Assembly: GCF_009177065.1 (NCBI RefSeq)
Contig: NZ_WEZF01000005.1
Location: 1 to 64,000, forward strand
DNA: 64,000 nucleotides
Direction of reading: 5' to 3'
From: Tautonia marina
GTDB taxonomy: Bacteria; Planctomycetota; Planctomycetia; Isosphaerales; Isosphaeraceae
Shown here: positions 53,013 to 63,484 of the stretch, in pieces
How the letters are laid out: the number at the start of each line of letters is the position of its first letter
Position numbering within the stretch: the stretch's first letter is position 1
Position numbers and translations under genes: made by a program
The notes under the pieces: model-generated
What the model saw: only the letters and a program-made list of their open reading frames with translations
Told to the model about the DNA's origin: nothing
The model's database searches: none

Positions 53013-53897
53013 TCAGGCGTTGGCCATGGCCGATTGGAGCGTGACCCCCATGTCGGCCGGACTCTTCGCCACCAGGATCCCCGCGTTTTCGAGCGCGGCG
53101 ATCTTGTCCGATGCCTTCCCCGATCCTCCGGAGATGATCGCCCCGGCGTGCCCCATGCGCTTGCCGGGAGGAGCCGTTTGACCGGCGATGAAGGCCGCGA
53201 TCGGCTTGGTAAACGCCCCCGACTTCACGTAGGCCGCTGCCTGTTCCTCGGCGTTCCCACCGATTTCTCCCATCATCATCACGGCATCGGTGTCGGGATC
53301 ATCCTGGAACATCTTCAGGACCGCGACGAAGTCCGTGCCATTGACCGGATCGCCGCCGATGCCGACGCAGGTGCTCTGGCCGATTCCCAGGTTCGTGAGC
53401 TGCCAGACCGCCTCATACGTCAAGGTGCCGGATCGGCTCACCACGCCAACTCGGCCGGGCTTGTGAATATATCCCGGCATGATGCCGATCTTGCAGGCGC
53501 CCGGCGTGATCACTCCCGGGCAATTCGGACCCACGAGTCGCGCCGAGGGATGATGCGCCTTCAGGTAGGCCACGGCGCGGGCCATGTCCATAACCGGGAT
53601 CCCCTCGGTAATCGCGATGATCACCCGAATTCCGGCATCGGCCGCTTCCATGATCGAATCGGCGGCGAAGGGGGGCGGAACGAAGATCATGGAAGCATCG
53701 GCTCCCGTCTCATTCACCGCCTCATCGACCGTGTCGAACACCGGAACGCCCAGCGTGGTCGTGCCCCCTTTGCCGGGAGTCACGCCACCCACGAGTTGAG
53801 TGCCGTAGGCCTTGCACTGCTCGGAATGAAAGGCACCGGCCTTTCCCGTGATGCCCTGGCAGATTAATCGCGTATTCTTATCGACAAGGATGCTCAT
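53013..53897 (-). CDS. sucD: Succinyl-CoA ligase, alpha subunit
   Basis: 294 aa. With SucC it makes succinate and ATP or GTP from succinyl-CoA in the TCA cycle. The CoA-binding domain opens [20 protein letters not shown], then [19 protein letters not shown]. The phospho-His region is [17 protein letters not shown] near the end of the chain. ATG 53897 is chosen; a longer frame to 53939 lacks homology. It follows sucC by about 127 nt on the same strand, in the usual sucC-sucD order. Confidence 0.97.
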   Translation of the reverse strand: MSILVDKNTRLICQGITGKAGAFHSEQCKAYGTQLVGGVTPGKGGTTTLGVPVFDTVDEAVNETGADASMIFVPPPFAADSIMEAADAGIRVIIAITEGIPVMDMARAVAYLKAHHPSARLVGPNCPGVITPGACKIGIMPGYIHKPGRVGVVSRSGTLTYEAVWQLTNLGIGQSTCVGIGGDPVNGTDFVAVLKMFQDDPDTDAVMMMGEIGGNAEEQAAAYVKSGAFTKPIAAFIAGQTAPPGKRMGHAGAIISGGSGKASDKIAALENAGILVAKSPADMGVTLQSAMANA

Positions 53898-54023
53898 GGT
53901 CGTTTGGGATTCAGGGCGTGTCAAGGTGGGCAACCCCACCGATCAAGGAACGATGGGCGGCGCCCACCCCACATGATTGCGTCGTGATTCCAACACCGGA
54001 ACCAATCACCAAGCCAGGGCAGA

Positions 54024-55271
54024 TCAGCCCGACTTCGCCGCGGCCACCACCTTCTGGGCCGCATCGGTCAGGCCCTTTGCGGTGATGATCTTGCGACCCG
54101 AGTCTTCAAGCAGTTTCATCCCTTGCTCAACGTTGGTCCCTTCCAGTCGAACGACGAGCGGGAGCTTGAAATCAATCTCGTCGTACGCGGCCAGCAGCGC
54201 GGCGGCGATCGTATCGCACTTCATAATCCCGCCGAAGATATTGACCAGCACCGCCTTGACCTTGTCCGAAGCGAGCAGAATCCGGAACGCTTCCAGCACC
54301 TGATCCTTGTTCGCCCCACCCCCCACATCGAGGAAATTCGCGGGCTCTCCGCCGTGATATTTGATGACATCCATCGTCGACATGGCCAGACCCGCTCCGT
54401 TGACCAGGCAGGCGATGTCGCCGTCGAGTTGCACGTACGAGAGGCCGTGTTCGGCGGCTCTCATCTCGTTCGCGTCTTCCTCGGCTGGGTCGATCAACGC
54501 GGCGATGTCGGGGTGCCGGTACAGGGCGTTGTCATCAAAATTCAGCTTGCAGTCGAGCGCCAGCACCTCGCCGGCATCGGTCACGATCAGCGGGTTGATC
54601 TCGGCGAGCGAGCAATCGGAATCCAGAAAGAACTGCACGAAATTCTTGAAGAACTTCTGGCCGTTCTTGGCCGCCGGACCCTCCAGTTGCAGGGCCTTGA
54701 CTAGCTTTCGAGCCTGGAAATCCGCCAGGCCCAGCCCCACGTCAATCGTTTCCCGGTGAATCTTCTCGGGAGTCTTCTGCGCGACCTCCTCGATCTCGAC
54801 CCCGCCCTCGGTCGAGGCCATCAGGACCGGAGCTTGCACCGCGCGATCGACGGCCAGTCCCAGATAAAGCTCTCGCGAGATGTCGTGACCGACGGCGACG
54901 AGAACCTTGTTGATCTTCGCCCCATCAATGCCGGTTTGATAGGTAATCAGGGTCTTGTTCAAGAGGCTTTCGGCGGCCTTGCGAGCCTCGTCGGCGCTTC
55001 GCACCAACTGCACCCCTCGCGCCACACCCTCAGGGCGCGGCTTCTGGCCCGAGGCAATAGCCAGGGCCTCGGCCCGGTCGGCGTCGGGACCAATGGCGAT
55101 CCCTTTCCCACGGCCGCCGGCATGAACCTGGGCCTTGACCACCGCAAGATCGCAGCCAAGCTGCTCAAACGCGCTCGCGGCTTCTTCGGGAGTCGTAACG
55201 ACCTTCCCCTCCTGGACGGCGACTCCGGCGGCCTTTAAAAGGTCCTTCCCCTGGTATTCATGAATCTTCAT
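54024..55271 (-). CDS. sucC: Succinyl-CoA ligase (ADP/GDP-forming), beta subunit
   Basis: 415 aa. ATP-grasp nucleotide-binding subunit of succinyl-CoA synthetase. It opens [20 protein letters not shown], continues with [18 protein letters not shown] (nucleotide-binding), and carries the CoA-ligase fold [20 protein letters not shown] and [20 protein letters not shown]. The length is normal (about 390-415 aa), with a slightly extended middle. ATG 55271 is the first codon of the family motif. sucD follows. Confidence 0.97.
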   Translation of the reverse strand: MKIHEYQGKDLLKAAGVAVQEGKVVTTPEEAASAFEQLGCDLAVVKAQVHAGGRGKGIAIGPDADRAEALAIASGQKPRPEGVARGVQLVRSADEARKAAESLLNKTLITYQTGIDGAKINKVLVAVGHDISRELYLGLAVDRAVQAPVLMASTEGGVEIEEVAQKTPEKIHRETIDVGLGLADFQARKLVKALQLEGPAAKNGQKFFKNFVQFFLDSDCSLAEINPLIVTDAGEVLALDCKLNFDDNALYRHPDIAALIDPAEEDANEMRAAEHGLSYVQLDGDIACLVNGAGLAMSTMDVIKYHGGEPANFLDVGGGANKDQVLEAFRILLASDKVKAVLVNIFGGIMKCDTIAAALLAAYDEIDFKLPLVVRLEGTNVEQGMKLLEDSGRKIITAKGLTDAAQKVVAAAKSG

Positions 55272-55637
55272 CGTCGGTCGCTATCCTTCGGAATTCGAGT
55301 CGGCCTCGGACTGCGGGAGTCGGTCGAACCCAGTGTGTCGCATGCCAGTGTGTTCGAGAGGAAGAACCGGCCGGTTCTGGAAGGAGGAATTCCCGTTGCG
55401 TTGCGATTCGGGAATCGTCTCGAACCGAGTGCCGGGGGACCGGGTCAGGGCGGTTCGATCGGCTTCGGGTCGAGACGGCAGCCGGAGAGGATCCTCTCGG
55501 ATCGTGATCCCGTTGATCTCAACCGATCGCGCCACTGAACGCAGGTCACACCGAAACGTCTCGCCGTTCCTCGCATCGTGACTGCGATTGGTTTTACCAA
55601 AGGAGCGAGGCCCGCTGCCAGTCCCCACCGCACGACC
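55272..55637. other. Intergenic region upstream of sucC, no gene recognised
   Basis: About 370 bp between the NYN nuclease gene and sucC. A 115-codon open frame on the minus strand (55281-55628) has no recognisable domain or credible composition. Probably the sucCD promoter and leader. Confidence 0.5.
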
Positions 55638-56306
55638 TCAACGTCGAGGATCTCGGGGAATCAGCTTGAGATGCTGGTGAAATTCACGCTCGACCTCCTG
55701 AGCCACCTGCTCCAGGTCGAGATCGCTCCACCAATCCGAGGACGTGGTCGAATCCTGAGGTGTCTGATCCAGCGACGTGATGGGCTCACCAAATTCGAGA
55801 ACCCACGCATCGACCTCCTCAGGAGCAAGTCGATCCAGGCGAAGCCGTTCGACGTCCTTCCCACCTGCCTCGGTCTTCACGCGAGGCGCTCGGCGCGAGC
55901 GGAGGTTCTCTAGAAAATCCAGGAAGTCGTCCGAGGATTGCGAAATTGCCCGACGCCGTTGCGCGGCCCGTCGAATCCGACGATCGCTCGATACGACCGT
56001 GAGCGAACGAGGGGCCGAATCCTGGGCAATCAGCCGTTCGATCCTCGTATCGGCGTCCTCATCGTCGATCGCATAAATGACCTTCATCCCCTTACAGACC
56101 GACTCGGGAGCCTGATTGAGCGGCAAACTCGATGCATCGAAGACAATTGTCGTTGCGCTGGCCTGGTGGACACCCAGGTTGATCGCCAGTTCGTTCAGGA
56201 ATCGGAGTCGAGCCCGGCGCAAGCCATCCGGGCCGAATCGACGGTTCATCCGTCCGGCAGCATGCATCAGGTTGTAGCCGTCGATCAGCAATCTCATCAG
56301 GCTCAT
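55638..56306 (-). CDS. NYN/YacP-like ribonuclease (DUF901)
   Basis: 222 aa. The PIN-like NYN fold opens MRLLIDGYNLMHAAGRMNRR, in which the Asp is the first metal ligand; TTIVFDASS, YAIDDEDADTRIERL and LTVVSSDRRIRRAA supply the remaining acidic and basic pattern. YacP/Rae1 type proteins cleave mRNA associated with ribosomes in Bacillus; here the role is inferred. The last 70 residues are variable and charged. Starts at ATG 56306 or 56297. It follows the STAS-FHA-STAS gene by 83 nt on the same strand, a possible two-gene unit. Confidence 0.88.
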   Translation of the reverse strand: MSLMRLLIDGYNLMHAAGRMNRRFGPDGLRRARLRFLNELAINLGVHQASATTIVFDASSLPLNQAPESVCKGMKVIYAIDDEDADTRIERLIAQDSAPRSLTVVSSDRRIRRAAQRRRAISQSSDDFLDFLENLRSRRAPRVKTEAGGKDVERLRLDRLAPEEVDAWVLEFGEPITSLDQTPQDSTTSSDWWSDLDLEQVAQEVEREFHQHLKLIPRDPRR

Positions 56307-56389
56307 CCGTTCGACGGTTCTGCGGGTCGGTGGTTGCGCTCCTTATCCAAAAGCATAGTCAACAAACGGTCTTGCGGCAAACGACACGA

Positions 56390-57739
56390 TCAGGCTGGCC
56401 ACTGGCTCAGAACCGCGTCGTCCAGGCTCGAAAAGGTCTCAACCAGCGTCGAAATCCCGACGACCTCCAGCGCAACCCGAACCGAGGGAGCCGGTTGAGC
56501 AAGTCGGAGACTGCCACCCTGCCGCCTCAGTTTCAGGTGTTGGGCCAGAATCAGCCCAATGGCCCGTCCAGAGAGAGAGGCAACGGGAGCGAGGTTCATT
56601 ACAACGTTGACGATCCTGTTCGGCCGGCGAATCAAGCGATCAAGACACGCGCGCAATTCCTCAATCGCATCTTCCTGGTCCAGTTGACTGTACGTCGGGG
56701 CCAGCACCATGACATCATTGATGAACTCAACGCGAACGCATGGTGAACCCTGATCGTCTGAGGTGGTGAACGCCTCATCATTCTCCTGTGAATGCTCCTG
56801 CCATGCATCAGACGTTGTGCCTTGCCTCGCAGGCTCTGGCACATCCCCACCGCGTGAGTGTTCACCAACGACAGGAACGGCTGTCGCGAGACGGTACGGG
56901 CCAATCGAGAACGATTCTCCCTCCCTCAGCACAACCGAGGAGGATCGGAATAGTTCCTCCCCTCGCATCGTTCCGTTGCTCGACCCGAGATCCTCAAGAT
57001 GCAACTGGCCATCGCGGAAACCGATCCAGGCATGCACACGGCTTACCGAGGGGTGACGAAGCCGAAGTTCGCAAGGAGCATCGCGTCCGATTCGTAAGCC
57101 GTGCGGCGGAATTCGGAGCGTCCCCAGGATGACTCCCTCCCGTCGGATCGTCAGATGGACCGGGGGATCGAGAACCCCGTTCAGATCACCTGAAGACGAG
57201 CAAGATTCCCTCATACGGGGAGACTCCGATCCAATTTCCCATGGCTTATCGAGGAAACCGAGCAGCTCGATCGGGACTCGACAGCCACCCGTTGGCCACG
57301 GTCCATCCAGGGCGGAAGGAAGATTCGGAGCGACCTCGAAAAACCGTTCGAGTCCGCAGAGTTCGAGGATCCGTTGGACCTCGGCGCCAACGCCGGACAG
57401 TTTCAGGCGACCACCGGGTCGGCTGGAACAAAGGCGATCGAGCGTCGTCAGGATCTCAAGAAACTGGCTGGAAACCTGCTCGACCCGACCCAGGTTCAGG
57501 ATGATGCGCGAACAACCGGCCGTCGTCACGGCTCGAAGTTCACTTCGCAACTCCGCGAGCGGCCCCTCGTGGATCAAGCAGGGATCAACCAGGTGGACCA
57601 CCGTCACCTCGCCTCGATGGTCAAGGCGAAGCCGTTTCCATCCCTGCGCTTGAGCGAAGCGATCCGAGTCGGGTGACCGGTGCGATTGGACCCGGCGAAG
57701 CGAGGGTTCAATCGGCACCGACCGAGGACCGAACCCCAT
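56390..57739 (-). CDS. STAS-FHA-STAS domain protein
   Basis: 449 aa, apparently cytosolic. Residues about 45-145 are a STAS domain (VTVVHLVDPCLIHEGPLAEL, then IILNLGRVEQVSSQFLEIL). An FHA domain covers about 205-300 (GLRIGRDAPCELRLRHPSVS, RVHAW, LGSSNGT), which usually binds phospho-threonine; the key Arg, Ser and Asn are in place. A second STAS spans 340-449 (VVMNLAPVASLSGRAIGLIL). STAS modules are anti-anti-sigma-like. Together they suggest a phospho-dependent scaffold or regulator. ATG 57739 was chosen; an upstream extension to 57937 has little character. No anti-sigma or PP2C gene is adjacent. Confidence 0.82.
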   Translation of the reverse strand: MGFGPRSVPIEPSLRRVQSHRSPDSDRFAQAQGWKRLRLDHRGEVTVVHLVDPCLIHEGPLAELRSELRAVTTAGCSRIILNLGRVEQVSSQFLEILTTLDRLCSSRPGGRLKLSGVGAEVQRILELCGLERFFEVAPNLPSALDGPWPTGGCRVPIELLGFLDKPWEIGSESPRMRESCSSSGDLNGVLDPPVHLTIRREGVILGTLRIPPHGLRIGRDAPCELRLRHPSVSRVHAWIGFRDGQLHLEDLGSSNGTMRGEELFRSSSVVLREGESFSIGPYRLATAVPVVGEHSRGGDVPEPARQGTTSDAWQEHSQENDEAFTTSDDQGSPCVRVEFINDVMVLAPTYSQLDQEDAIEELRACLDRLIRRPNRIVNVVMNLAPVASLSGRAIGLILAQHLKLRRQGGSLRLAQPAPSVRVALEVVGISTLVETFSSLDDAVLSQWPA

Positions 57740-58067
57740 CTTCGAGCGATGAGAAACCCCTTCAATTCGAGACGTGATCCAATCCTCAATCAAGCGATCG
57801 GAGTCTCGCTCTCGGTCATTCTGGGCGCGGACCTCATCCGGTCCGCGATCGGCCCGATCGGCCGCCGAGGTGCGCGCGCAGTTCATCATCAAGGCTCCCC
57901 ACCACGAGGAGAACGGTGCAGGCGAGGGACCCGGCATCGTTTAAGGACATGCCGGGCCGCCGGTTTTCGGTTCGAACCGCGTCGAACCTCACGATGATCT
58001 TCAGCGTGATCGGCGCGAGGTCCGGCCCGACTTTTTTCTCAGGAACTCGTCGGCGAGGGGAGACAAC

Positions 58068-59369
58068 TCACGGAGAAGTCAGCTCACCGGCTCGGAACCG
58101 GACCTCACCATTGACGATGACCGTGTGGGCCCGTCCTGTGACTTCCCAGCCGCCGAACGGGGTGTTGCGGCTCTTGGAGCGTGATTGACTGGGATCGACA
58201 ACCCATCGGGCGGACGGGTCGAGAATCGTCACATCTGCGTCGAAGCCGGGTCGAAGGCTTCCCTTGCGATGATCCAGCCCCAGGAGCTGAGCCGGAGCGA
58301 TGGTGAGCATCCGGATTGCAGTGGACCAGTCGAGGTGTCCCGGCTCGATCAGGTAGGAGATGGTCAACGGGACCAGCGTTTCGAGCCCAATGATTCCGAA
58401 GGGGGCCAGGTTCAATTCGCGAGCCTTTTTCTCGGGAGCATGAGGCGCATGGTCGGTCGAGAGAATCTCGATCGTCCCATCGGTCAACCCTTCAATGACC
58501 GCCTCAACATCGGACTGCGTGCGCAAGGGGGGATTCATCTTGAAATGAGAATCGAACGATGCAAGCCGATCATCGGTCAGCGTGAAGTGATGCGGGCAGG
58601 CTTCGGCCGTCACGCGAACACCGCGCCGCTTCCCTTCCCGAACACAATCGACCGCCCTGGCGGTCGAGATGTGCTGGATATGTAAGCGGCCTCCCGTAAC
58701 CTCGGCCAGGCGGATATCTCGGGCGACCATGATATCCTCGGCCTCCGGCGGCATGCCGGGAATCCCGAGGCGCATCGACTGAAACCCGCCGTTCATCACC
58801 CCGCCTTCGGTCAGTTCCATGACCTGGCAGTGCTGCATGATGACCTTGTCAAACATGCTTGCATATTGTAATGCCCGCTTCATCAGGGCGGGGTTGGCGA
58901 CCGGGGCGCCATCGTCGGTAAACGCAACGGCACCGGCCTCGACCAGGCGGCCCAGTTCGGCCAGTTCGTTCCCGGTTCGTCCTTTACTGACGGCGCCCAC
59001 AGGGTAGACGTTGCACTTCTTCGCGCGTTTGGCTTGCAGAACAATGTACTCGACTCCCGCCGGTGTATCGAGCGGTGGGATCGTGTTCGGCATGCAGGCC
59101 ACGGTGGTCACGCCACCGGCCAGGGCCGCATCGGCTCCGGTGGCGATGGTCTCGTCTTCCTCGTTGCCCGGTTCGCGGAGGTGAACGTGACAATCGATCA
59201 GACCGGGGCAAACGATCAACCCGGTCGCGTCGATGACCTCGTCCACCTGCTCCGGGCCGTCGCGCCCCACGGCAAGCACTTGCTTTTCGCGGAGCCAGAG
59301 GTCGAGTGTGGCATCAATCCCCTGGCTCGGGTCAATGAGGCGTCCGCCCTTGATGTGGATGGTGCTCAC
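58068..59369 (-). CDS. pyrC: Dihydroorotase (class I)
   Basis: 433 aa. Cyclises carbamoyl-aspartate to dihydroorotate in pyrimidine synthesis. The metal site is formed by His61 and His63 (LIDCHVHLREPG), with downstream His residues and the late Asp in STDHAPHAPEEK-type sequence (here STDHAPHAPEKKARELN). The length is typical of the long class I enzymes that associate with aspartate carbamoyltransferase. ATG 59369 opens with a normal N-terminus. It lies about 200 nt downstream of pyrB on the same strand. Confidence 0.97.
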   Translation of the reverse strand: MSTIHIKGGRLIDPSQGIDATLDLWLREKQVLAVGRDGPEQVDEVIDATGLIVCPGLIDCHVHLREPGNEEDETIATGADAALAGGVTTVACMPNTIPPLDTPAGVEYIVLQAKRAKKCNVYPVGAVSKGRTGNELAELGRLVEAGAVAFTDDGAPVANPALMKRALQYASMFDKVIMQHCQVMELTEGGVMNGGFQSMRLGIPGMPPEAEDIMVARDIRLAEVTGGRLHIQHISTARAVDCVREGKRRGVRVTAEACPHHFTLTDDRLASFDSHFKMNPPLRTQSDVEAVIEGLTDGTIEILSTDHAPHAPEKKARELNLAPFGIIGLETLVPLTISYLIEPGHLDWSTAIRMLTIAPAQLLGLDHRKGSLRPGFDADVTILDPSARWVVDPSQSRSKSRNTPFGGWEVTGRAHTVIVNGEVRFRAGELTSP

Positions 59370-59567
59370 GGCAAGAGATCCTTCACGGCAAAACGGGCGA
59401 CCTCGCGTCCGTCGAGCACGAGCGGGGCCTCCTCGACTTCACTTCAACGAGCGTTTCGGCTGCCGAGGTCGACCACGGCCAGCCGCCGATCACTCCATCC
59501 GGTTGTCACGCACAGTACTCGGCATGACTCCAGACACACGCGCCCCCACGAAACGAACCGCTGTCGA

Positions 59568-60533
59568 TCAATCGGCCCGATCCCCCTGCGAAGCCCGCCC
59601 ACTGACGAGGTAAAGGACCGCCATGCGAACCGCAAGGCCGTTGGTCACCTGATCGAGGATCGCCGAGTGGGGGCCATCGGCCACTTCGGGAGTCAACTCA
59701 ACCCCCCGGTTGATCGGGCCGGGAGCGATGAGCAAGACATCGGGACGCGACCGAAGAATCCGCTGCTGGGTCACACCGTAAAAGTAGAAATATTCTGATA
59801 CGGAAGGAAACAGCCCTCGCTGCTGACGTTCGGCCTGAATTCGGAGCACGTTGATCACGTCGAGCCTCGGCAGAACGTCGTCGAGGTGGTAAGCGACCTC
59901 GCAGCCGAGTTGTTCAAAGCTGCGGGGAACCAGGGTGGGAGGGCCGCACAGGATCACCTTGGCCCCGAGCTTCGTCAGGCCCCAGATATTCGAGCGGGCC
60001 ACCCGAGAGTGGGCGATGTCGCCGACCAGCCCGACGGTCAAGCCCTCGATCCGGCCTTTCTTGCGACGGATCGTCAGGAGGTCGAGCAGGCCCTGGGTGG
60101 GATGCTCATGGGCGCCGTCTCCGGCGTTGATGACCGACGATCCCACGTGCTTGGCGAGCAGGTGAGGGGCCCCCGAGATCGAGTGGCGGACGATCATCAC
60201 GTCGCAGCCCATTGCCTCAATATTGCGGGCCGTATCGATGAACGACTCCCCCTTGGAGAGGCTCGACGTGCTGGCCGAGAAGTCCTGGACATCGGCCGAA
60301 AGCCGCTTGGCGGCCAGGCTGAAGCTGGTCCGGGTCCGGGTCGAATTCTCAAAGAACAGGTTGAAGACAACCTTTCCCTGCAGGGCGGGGACCTTCTTAC
60401 GGGGGCGGTCGGAGACCTCGGCAAAGGACTCCGCGGTGTCGAGAATCGCGGTGATCTCCTCGGCGGACAGTTCTTCGAGTCCGAGCAGGTGGCGGCGGGT
60501 CCAGGTCGCGGCCGAGGCCGGCGCAGTGCTCAC
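59568..60533 (-). CDS. pyrB: Aspartate carbamoyltransferase, catalytic subunit
   Basis: 321 aa. First committed step of pyrimidine synthesis (carbamoyl phosphate plus aspartate). The carbamoyl-phosphate motif [23 protein letters not shown] and the aspartate-side loop ([12 protein letters not shown]) are complete. The start is GTG 60533: AAGGAG lies 8 nt upstream and the next gene (pyrR) ends 46 nt before. A longer frame from TTG 60593 would overlap pyrR by 14 nt and has no family N-terminus. No regulatory subunit pyrI is present. Confidence 0.97.
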   Translation of the reverse strand: MSTAPASAATWTRRHLLGLEELSAEEITAILDTAESFAEVSDRPRKKVPALQGKVVFNLFFENSTRTRTSFSLAAKRLSADVQDFSASTSSLSKGESFIDTARNIEAMGCDVMIVRHSISGAPHLLAKHVGSSVINAGDGAHEHPTQGLLDLLTIRRKKGRIEGLTVGLVGDIAHSRVARSNIWGLTKLGAKVILCGPPTLVPRSFEQLGCEVAYHLDDVLPRLDVINVLRIQAERQQRGLFPSVSEYFYFYGVTQQRILRSRPDVLLIAPGPINRGVELTPEVADGPHSAILDQVTNGLAVRMAVLYLVSGRASQGDRAD

Positions 60534-60579
60534 GGCGGTTTCTCCTTCGCCGGAAAGCCGATCAATCAGGAAGGGAACG

Positions 60580-61122
60580 TCATGCGGAATCAAGGCCGAC
60601 GCGGACGACCTCGTCGACCGGGTCGATCGGGTTCAGGCGGACCTCGATCCGATCGCCGGAGTCGACCTCGAACACCTTGCCCGAGTAATCCGCCTGGATC
60701 GGTAACTCCCGACCGCCTCGATCAATGAGAACCGCCAGGCGAACGCGGGCCGGTCGTCCCAGGTCGCAGACGGCGTTCATCGCCGCCCGAACGGTTCGGC
60801 CGGTGTGGAGGACATCGTCCACCAGCACGACTTCGGCGTCGTCGACCTCGAACGGGATGTCGGTCCCCTTGAGCACCGGCCAGTGTCCCTGTCGACCCAG
60901 GTCGTCGCGATAGAGGGTGATGTCCACCGCTCCCACGGGGGGAAGGTCGCCACCGATCAGCGCGGCCAATCGCTCGGCGATCGGAACCCCTCGGGTCCGA
61001 ATGCCGATCAGGCAGAGACGGGTGTGGGGCATCCTTCCGTCGGCAATCTGGCGGGCGAGGAGACGGAGCAACTCCTCCATGACGTCAGGCCCGCAGACGC
61101 GCGATTCGGCTCGTGACATCAT
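60580..61122 (-). CDS. pyrR: Bifunctional pyrimidine regulator / uracil phosphoribosyltransferase PyrR
   Basis: 180 aa. PyrR binds pyr mRNA leaders in a UMP-dependent way and also makes UMP from uracil. The PRPP-binding loop is complete ([19 protein letters not shown]); the RNA- and dimer-related motifs [18 protein letters not shown] and [14 protein letters not shown] are typical. Starts at ATG 61122 (or 61119), GAGG about 9 nt upstream; earlier frame lacks homology. It precedes pyrB and pyrC on the same strand, forming pyrR-pyrB-pyrC. The strong hairpin in its leader fits attenuation-type control. Confidence 0.96.
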   Translation of the reverse strand: MMSRAESRVCGPDVMEELLRLLARQIADGRMPHTRLCLIGIRTRGVPIAERLAALIGGDLPPVGAVDITLYRDDLGRQGHWPVLKGTDIPFEVDDAEVVLVDDVLHTGRTVRAAMNAVCDLGRPARVRLAVLIDRGGRELPIQADYSGKVFEVDSGDRIEVRLNPIDPVDEVVRVGLDSA

Positions 61123-61251
61123 CCGATTGACCTCGGTCCTCAATCCGCTCACGCCCAGATTCGATGAGGGGATCGTACCAGCCGAAGGCGGTTCCGACAA
61201 GCAAGCGAAGCCGAGCCTCGGCGACCGCACCGGCACCAGGAAGGAAGTGAA

Positions 61252-61299
61252 AGGCCAACGCCGGGGGGGTCGGTAGGGGTCGTGCAACCCGGCGTTGGC
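61252..61299 (-). promoter_or_regulatory. Hairpin in the pyrR leader, candidate attenuator or terminator
   Basis: Perfect 13-bp stem GGCCAACGCCGGG/CCCGGCGTTGGCC with a 22-nt loop, 130 nt upstream of pyrR and 140 nt downstream of the ceramidase-like gene. On the minus strand it is followed by TTTCACTTCC. It may end the upstream gene or act as the PyrR-sensitive attenuator of the pyr operon. No canonical PyrR-binding sequence was recognised in the loop. Confidence 0.55.
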
Positions 61300-61438
61300 C
61301 CAGGGGGGATGTGACTGAGAGAAGGATACGGAATTTCTCAGCATCCTTCCCTCAGGAATCGCCAAAGGTTCGATGAAGCTTTCGTGAGGCCTCGGGATGC
61401 CTGGTGATCGCCTCTCGATCGCTCGGTCCTTTGGAAGT

Positions 61439-62908
61439 CTACTCCCTGGACTTCAAGGTGGAGAACAGGTCGAGGACCTCCTGGGTGATTTTCGAGGCGG
61501 CATCGACCTCCAGATAGCTCGATCGGGCTCGCCAGGTCTCGTAGCCGCCGAGTTCGTGGTGGGAGGCGGTGGGCAGGTAGCCATTGTAGCCGTTGGCAAG
61601 GGAGACGGTGAAGGTCGAGGGGAAGGGGCTCTCCTGCTTGAGCTGCAGACCGATCTCGACGAAGACCTCGCAGGGGATCGCCGCGATCGACAGGTCGCCG
61701 ATCCGGAGCGCCTGAATCGTGGCCGGGACGGTTTCGGGATACTCGCTCAGGAGGATCGATTCGCGGGCGTAAATCTGTTCGAGCGTGGTCATGATTGGCC
61801 CTTCGGCGGCCTCGACGATCGCTCGGGCTCGCTCCAGGTCCTCGGAACTCGGCAAGCGGACACCAAGCTGAAGCTGGGTGGTCTGGGCGTCGAGGGTCAG
61901 GTCGGATCGGTAGTCGAGCGATTGGGTCACCCTCACCGCCTCGGTCGCAAGCTCGTCGGCCACGAGCCGCATCTGTTCGTAAGGCGGGCGAGCGGCCCGG
62001 GGCTCTCGGAAGTTGATGTTGTTGATGTCGCCACTGGTGCCGTTGGACATGATCCCCACGAAGGGAGGGTCGAGCCGGTCGGCGTCGAGCAACTCGGCAA
62101 CCCGGTTCGCGAACATGCCGAAGTAGTCGGCCGACACCTCGCCACCGCGGGTCCCGCCGACGTAGTGGAGGGAGTAGTTCGCCAGGAGGGCGATCGGGCG
62201 GCCGTCTCGGGATCGCGCGGAGAGGACCCAGACCTCCGGATCAATCGGCCCGGCCGGCTTGACGAGATCGGGACTGGCGGCCCCCGGATTCATCCGGACC
62301 TTGTCGGTTCCGCCAAACGGGTTGGTGAGGGTGACTTCGGGCTTCAGGTGCCAGCGACGGTTGTGGACCTGGCGATCGTTCGATCCGGCTCCCCAGGCAA
62401 CCTCGGCCGGTTCGAGGTTGTTGACCGCGCGTCGGACACCGTCGCTGATGCGGCGGGCGAGGAACTCGGGATAGCCCGGAACGGTGTCGCTCTGGAAGAC
62501 CGGGGCACAGGTCGGGGCCGAGTGCGTATGGGTCGCCGAGATCAGGACGTGATCGGCCGGGATGCCGGTGGCGGCTTCGATCTGCTGCTTGGCGTCGAGG
62601 ACCACTTCTCTCGGAATCATACAGAGATCGACCACGACGATGGCCAGGCGGTTGGTTCCGTCGTCAAGGACGAGGCAACGGGCATGCGTCTCGTCGTGAA
62701 CGTTCGAGGCGAGCTGGTCCCTCATGTTGCCGTTGAGAGACGACCCCAGGGCGGGGGTGGTGTTGCTCGTCGCCGCCCCGGCGCGAAGGCCGACAGGCTC
62801 GGCATCCTGGGCATTGATCGTCGAGGAGCCGACCAGCATCGAGGCCAGCGTAAGGCACGCAGCAAGGAGCCTTCGGGAAACCAACCGATCGGGGGGAATT
62901 CTCGTCAT
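61439..62908 (-). CDS. Secreted neutral/alkaline ceramidase-like hydrolase
   Basis: 489 aa. Signal peptide LLAACLTLASMLVGSSTINA. The ceramidase N-terminal fold is visible: VGLRAGAATSNTTP, then ATHTHSAPTCAPVF with the zinc-binding HxH, VVNDA-like spacing and NYSLHYVGG for a further His ligand. The C-terminal region of long ceramidases is absent; planctomycete members are usually of this short type and their substrate is not proven. ATG 62908 begins the signal peptide with basic residues; ATG 62935 is in frame. It sits alone between rpsN and the pyr cluster on the same strand. Confidence 0.88.
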   Translation of the reverse strand: MTRIPPDRLVSRRLLAACLTLASMLVGSSTINAQDAEPVGLRAGAATSNTTPALGSSLNGNMRDQLASNVHDETHARCLVLDDGTNRLAIVVVDLCMIPREVVLDAKQQIEAATGIPADHVLISATHTHSAPTCAPVFQSDTVPGYPEFLARRISDGVRRAVNNLEPAEVAWGAGSNDRQVHNRRWHLKPEVTLTNPFGGTDKVRMNPGAASPDLVKPAGPIDPEVWVLSARSRDGRPIALLANYSLHYVGGTRGGEVSADYFGMFANRVAELLDADRLDPPFVGIMSNGTSGDINNINFREPRAARPPYEQMRLVADELATEAVRVTQSLDYRSDLTLDAQTTQLQLGVRLPSSEDLERARAIVEAAEGPIMTTLEQIYARESILLSEYPETVPATIQALRIGDLSIAAIPCEVFVEIGLQLKQESPFPSTFTVSLANGYNGYLPTASHHELGGYETWRARSSYLEVDAASKITQEVLDLFSTLKSRE

Positions 62909-63172
62909 GGCATCGAATCCTGTCGACGTGGACAATCGAGGGGCGCGGGCGGTCCCGGACCACGAGGGCCAGTCTCCCGATGCCGGTCAAACGATGCAAG
63001 GCCCCGGACGCGGGATGCTGCGTTGAATCACGGGGGCCTGACGGGACCGCCGCATGGGGGACGGCGGCCGTCATCACCAAAGTCTCAGGGAGAAGGGCCG
63101 AATCGCCTGACCCTGGAGCGGCGGGAGGTTCGGCGGGAAGGATTTGGGAGCATCCCGCCGATCGGACGGAAG

Positions 63173-63199
63173 GCCGGACAGACGTGGAACTCGTCCGGC
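63173..63199 (-). terminator. Possible terminator after rpsN
   Basis: GCCGGAC/GTCCGGC (7 bp) with a 13-nt loop, 16 nt beyond the rpsN stop on the minus strand. Weak stem, no T-run. Confidence 0.4.
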
Positions 63200-63214
63200 G
63201 CTTCGTGAGCGAGA

Positions 63215-63484
63215 TTACCAGCTGGCCTTCTTCATGCCGGGGATCTTGCCTTCGTGGGCGAGCTGGCGGAGCATGATGCGGGAGATGCCAAACTTGCGGT
63301 AATTGCCGCGGGATCGGCCGGTCAGGGCGCACATCTTGCGGTGGCGGACCTTGCTCGAATTGCGGGGCAGGCGGGCCAGGGCGGCGTAGTCACCGGCTTC
63401 CTTGAGCTGCTTGCGCCGTTCGGCGTACTTGGCGATCAGCTCCTCGATCTTCTTCATCTTCTCGACGCTTGACTTCGAGGCCAT
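63215..63484 (-). CDS. rpsN: 30S ribosomal protein S14 (zinc-free type)
   Basis: 89 aa. Binds 16S rRNA in the small-subunit head. Sequence is typical: [40 protein letters not shown] and the C-terminal [11 protein letters not shown]. It has a single Cys, so this is the long zinc-independent form rather than the CxxC...CxxC type. It stands alone here, outside the usual ribosomal operon. ATG 63484 is preceded by GGAGGGCCGAG, a strong ribosome-binding site. Confidence 0.97.
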   Translation of the reverse strand: MASKSSVEKMKKIEELIAKYAERRKQLKEAGDYAALARLPRNSSKVRHRKMCALTGRSRGNYRKFGISRIMLRQLAHEGKIPGMKKASW

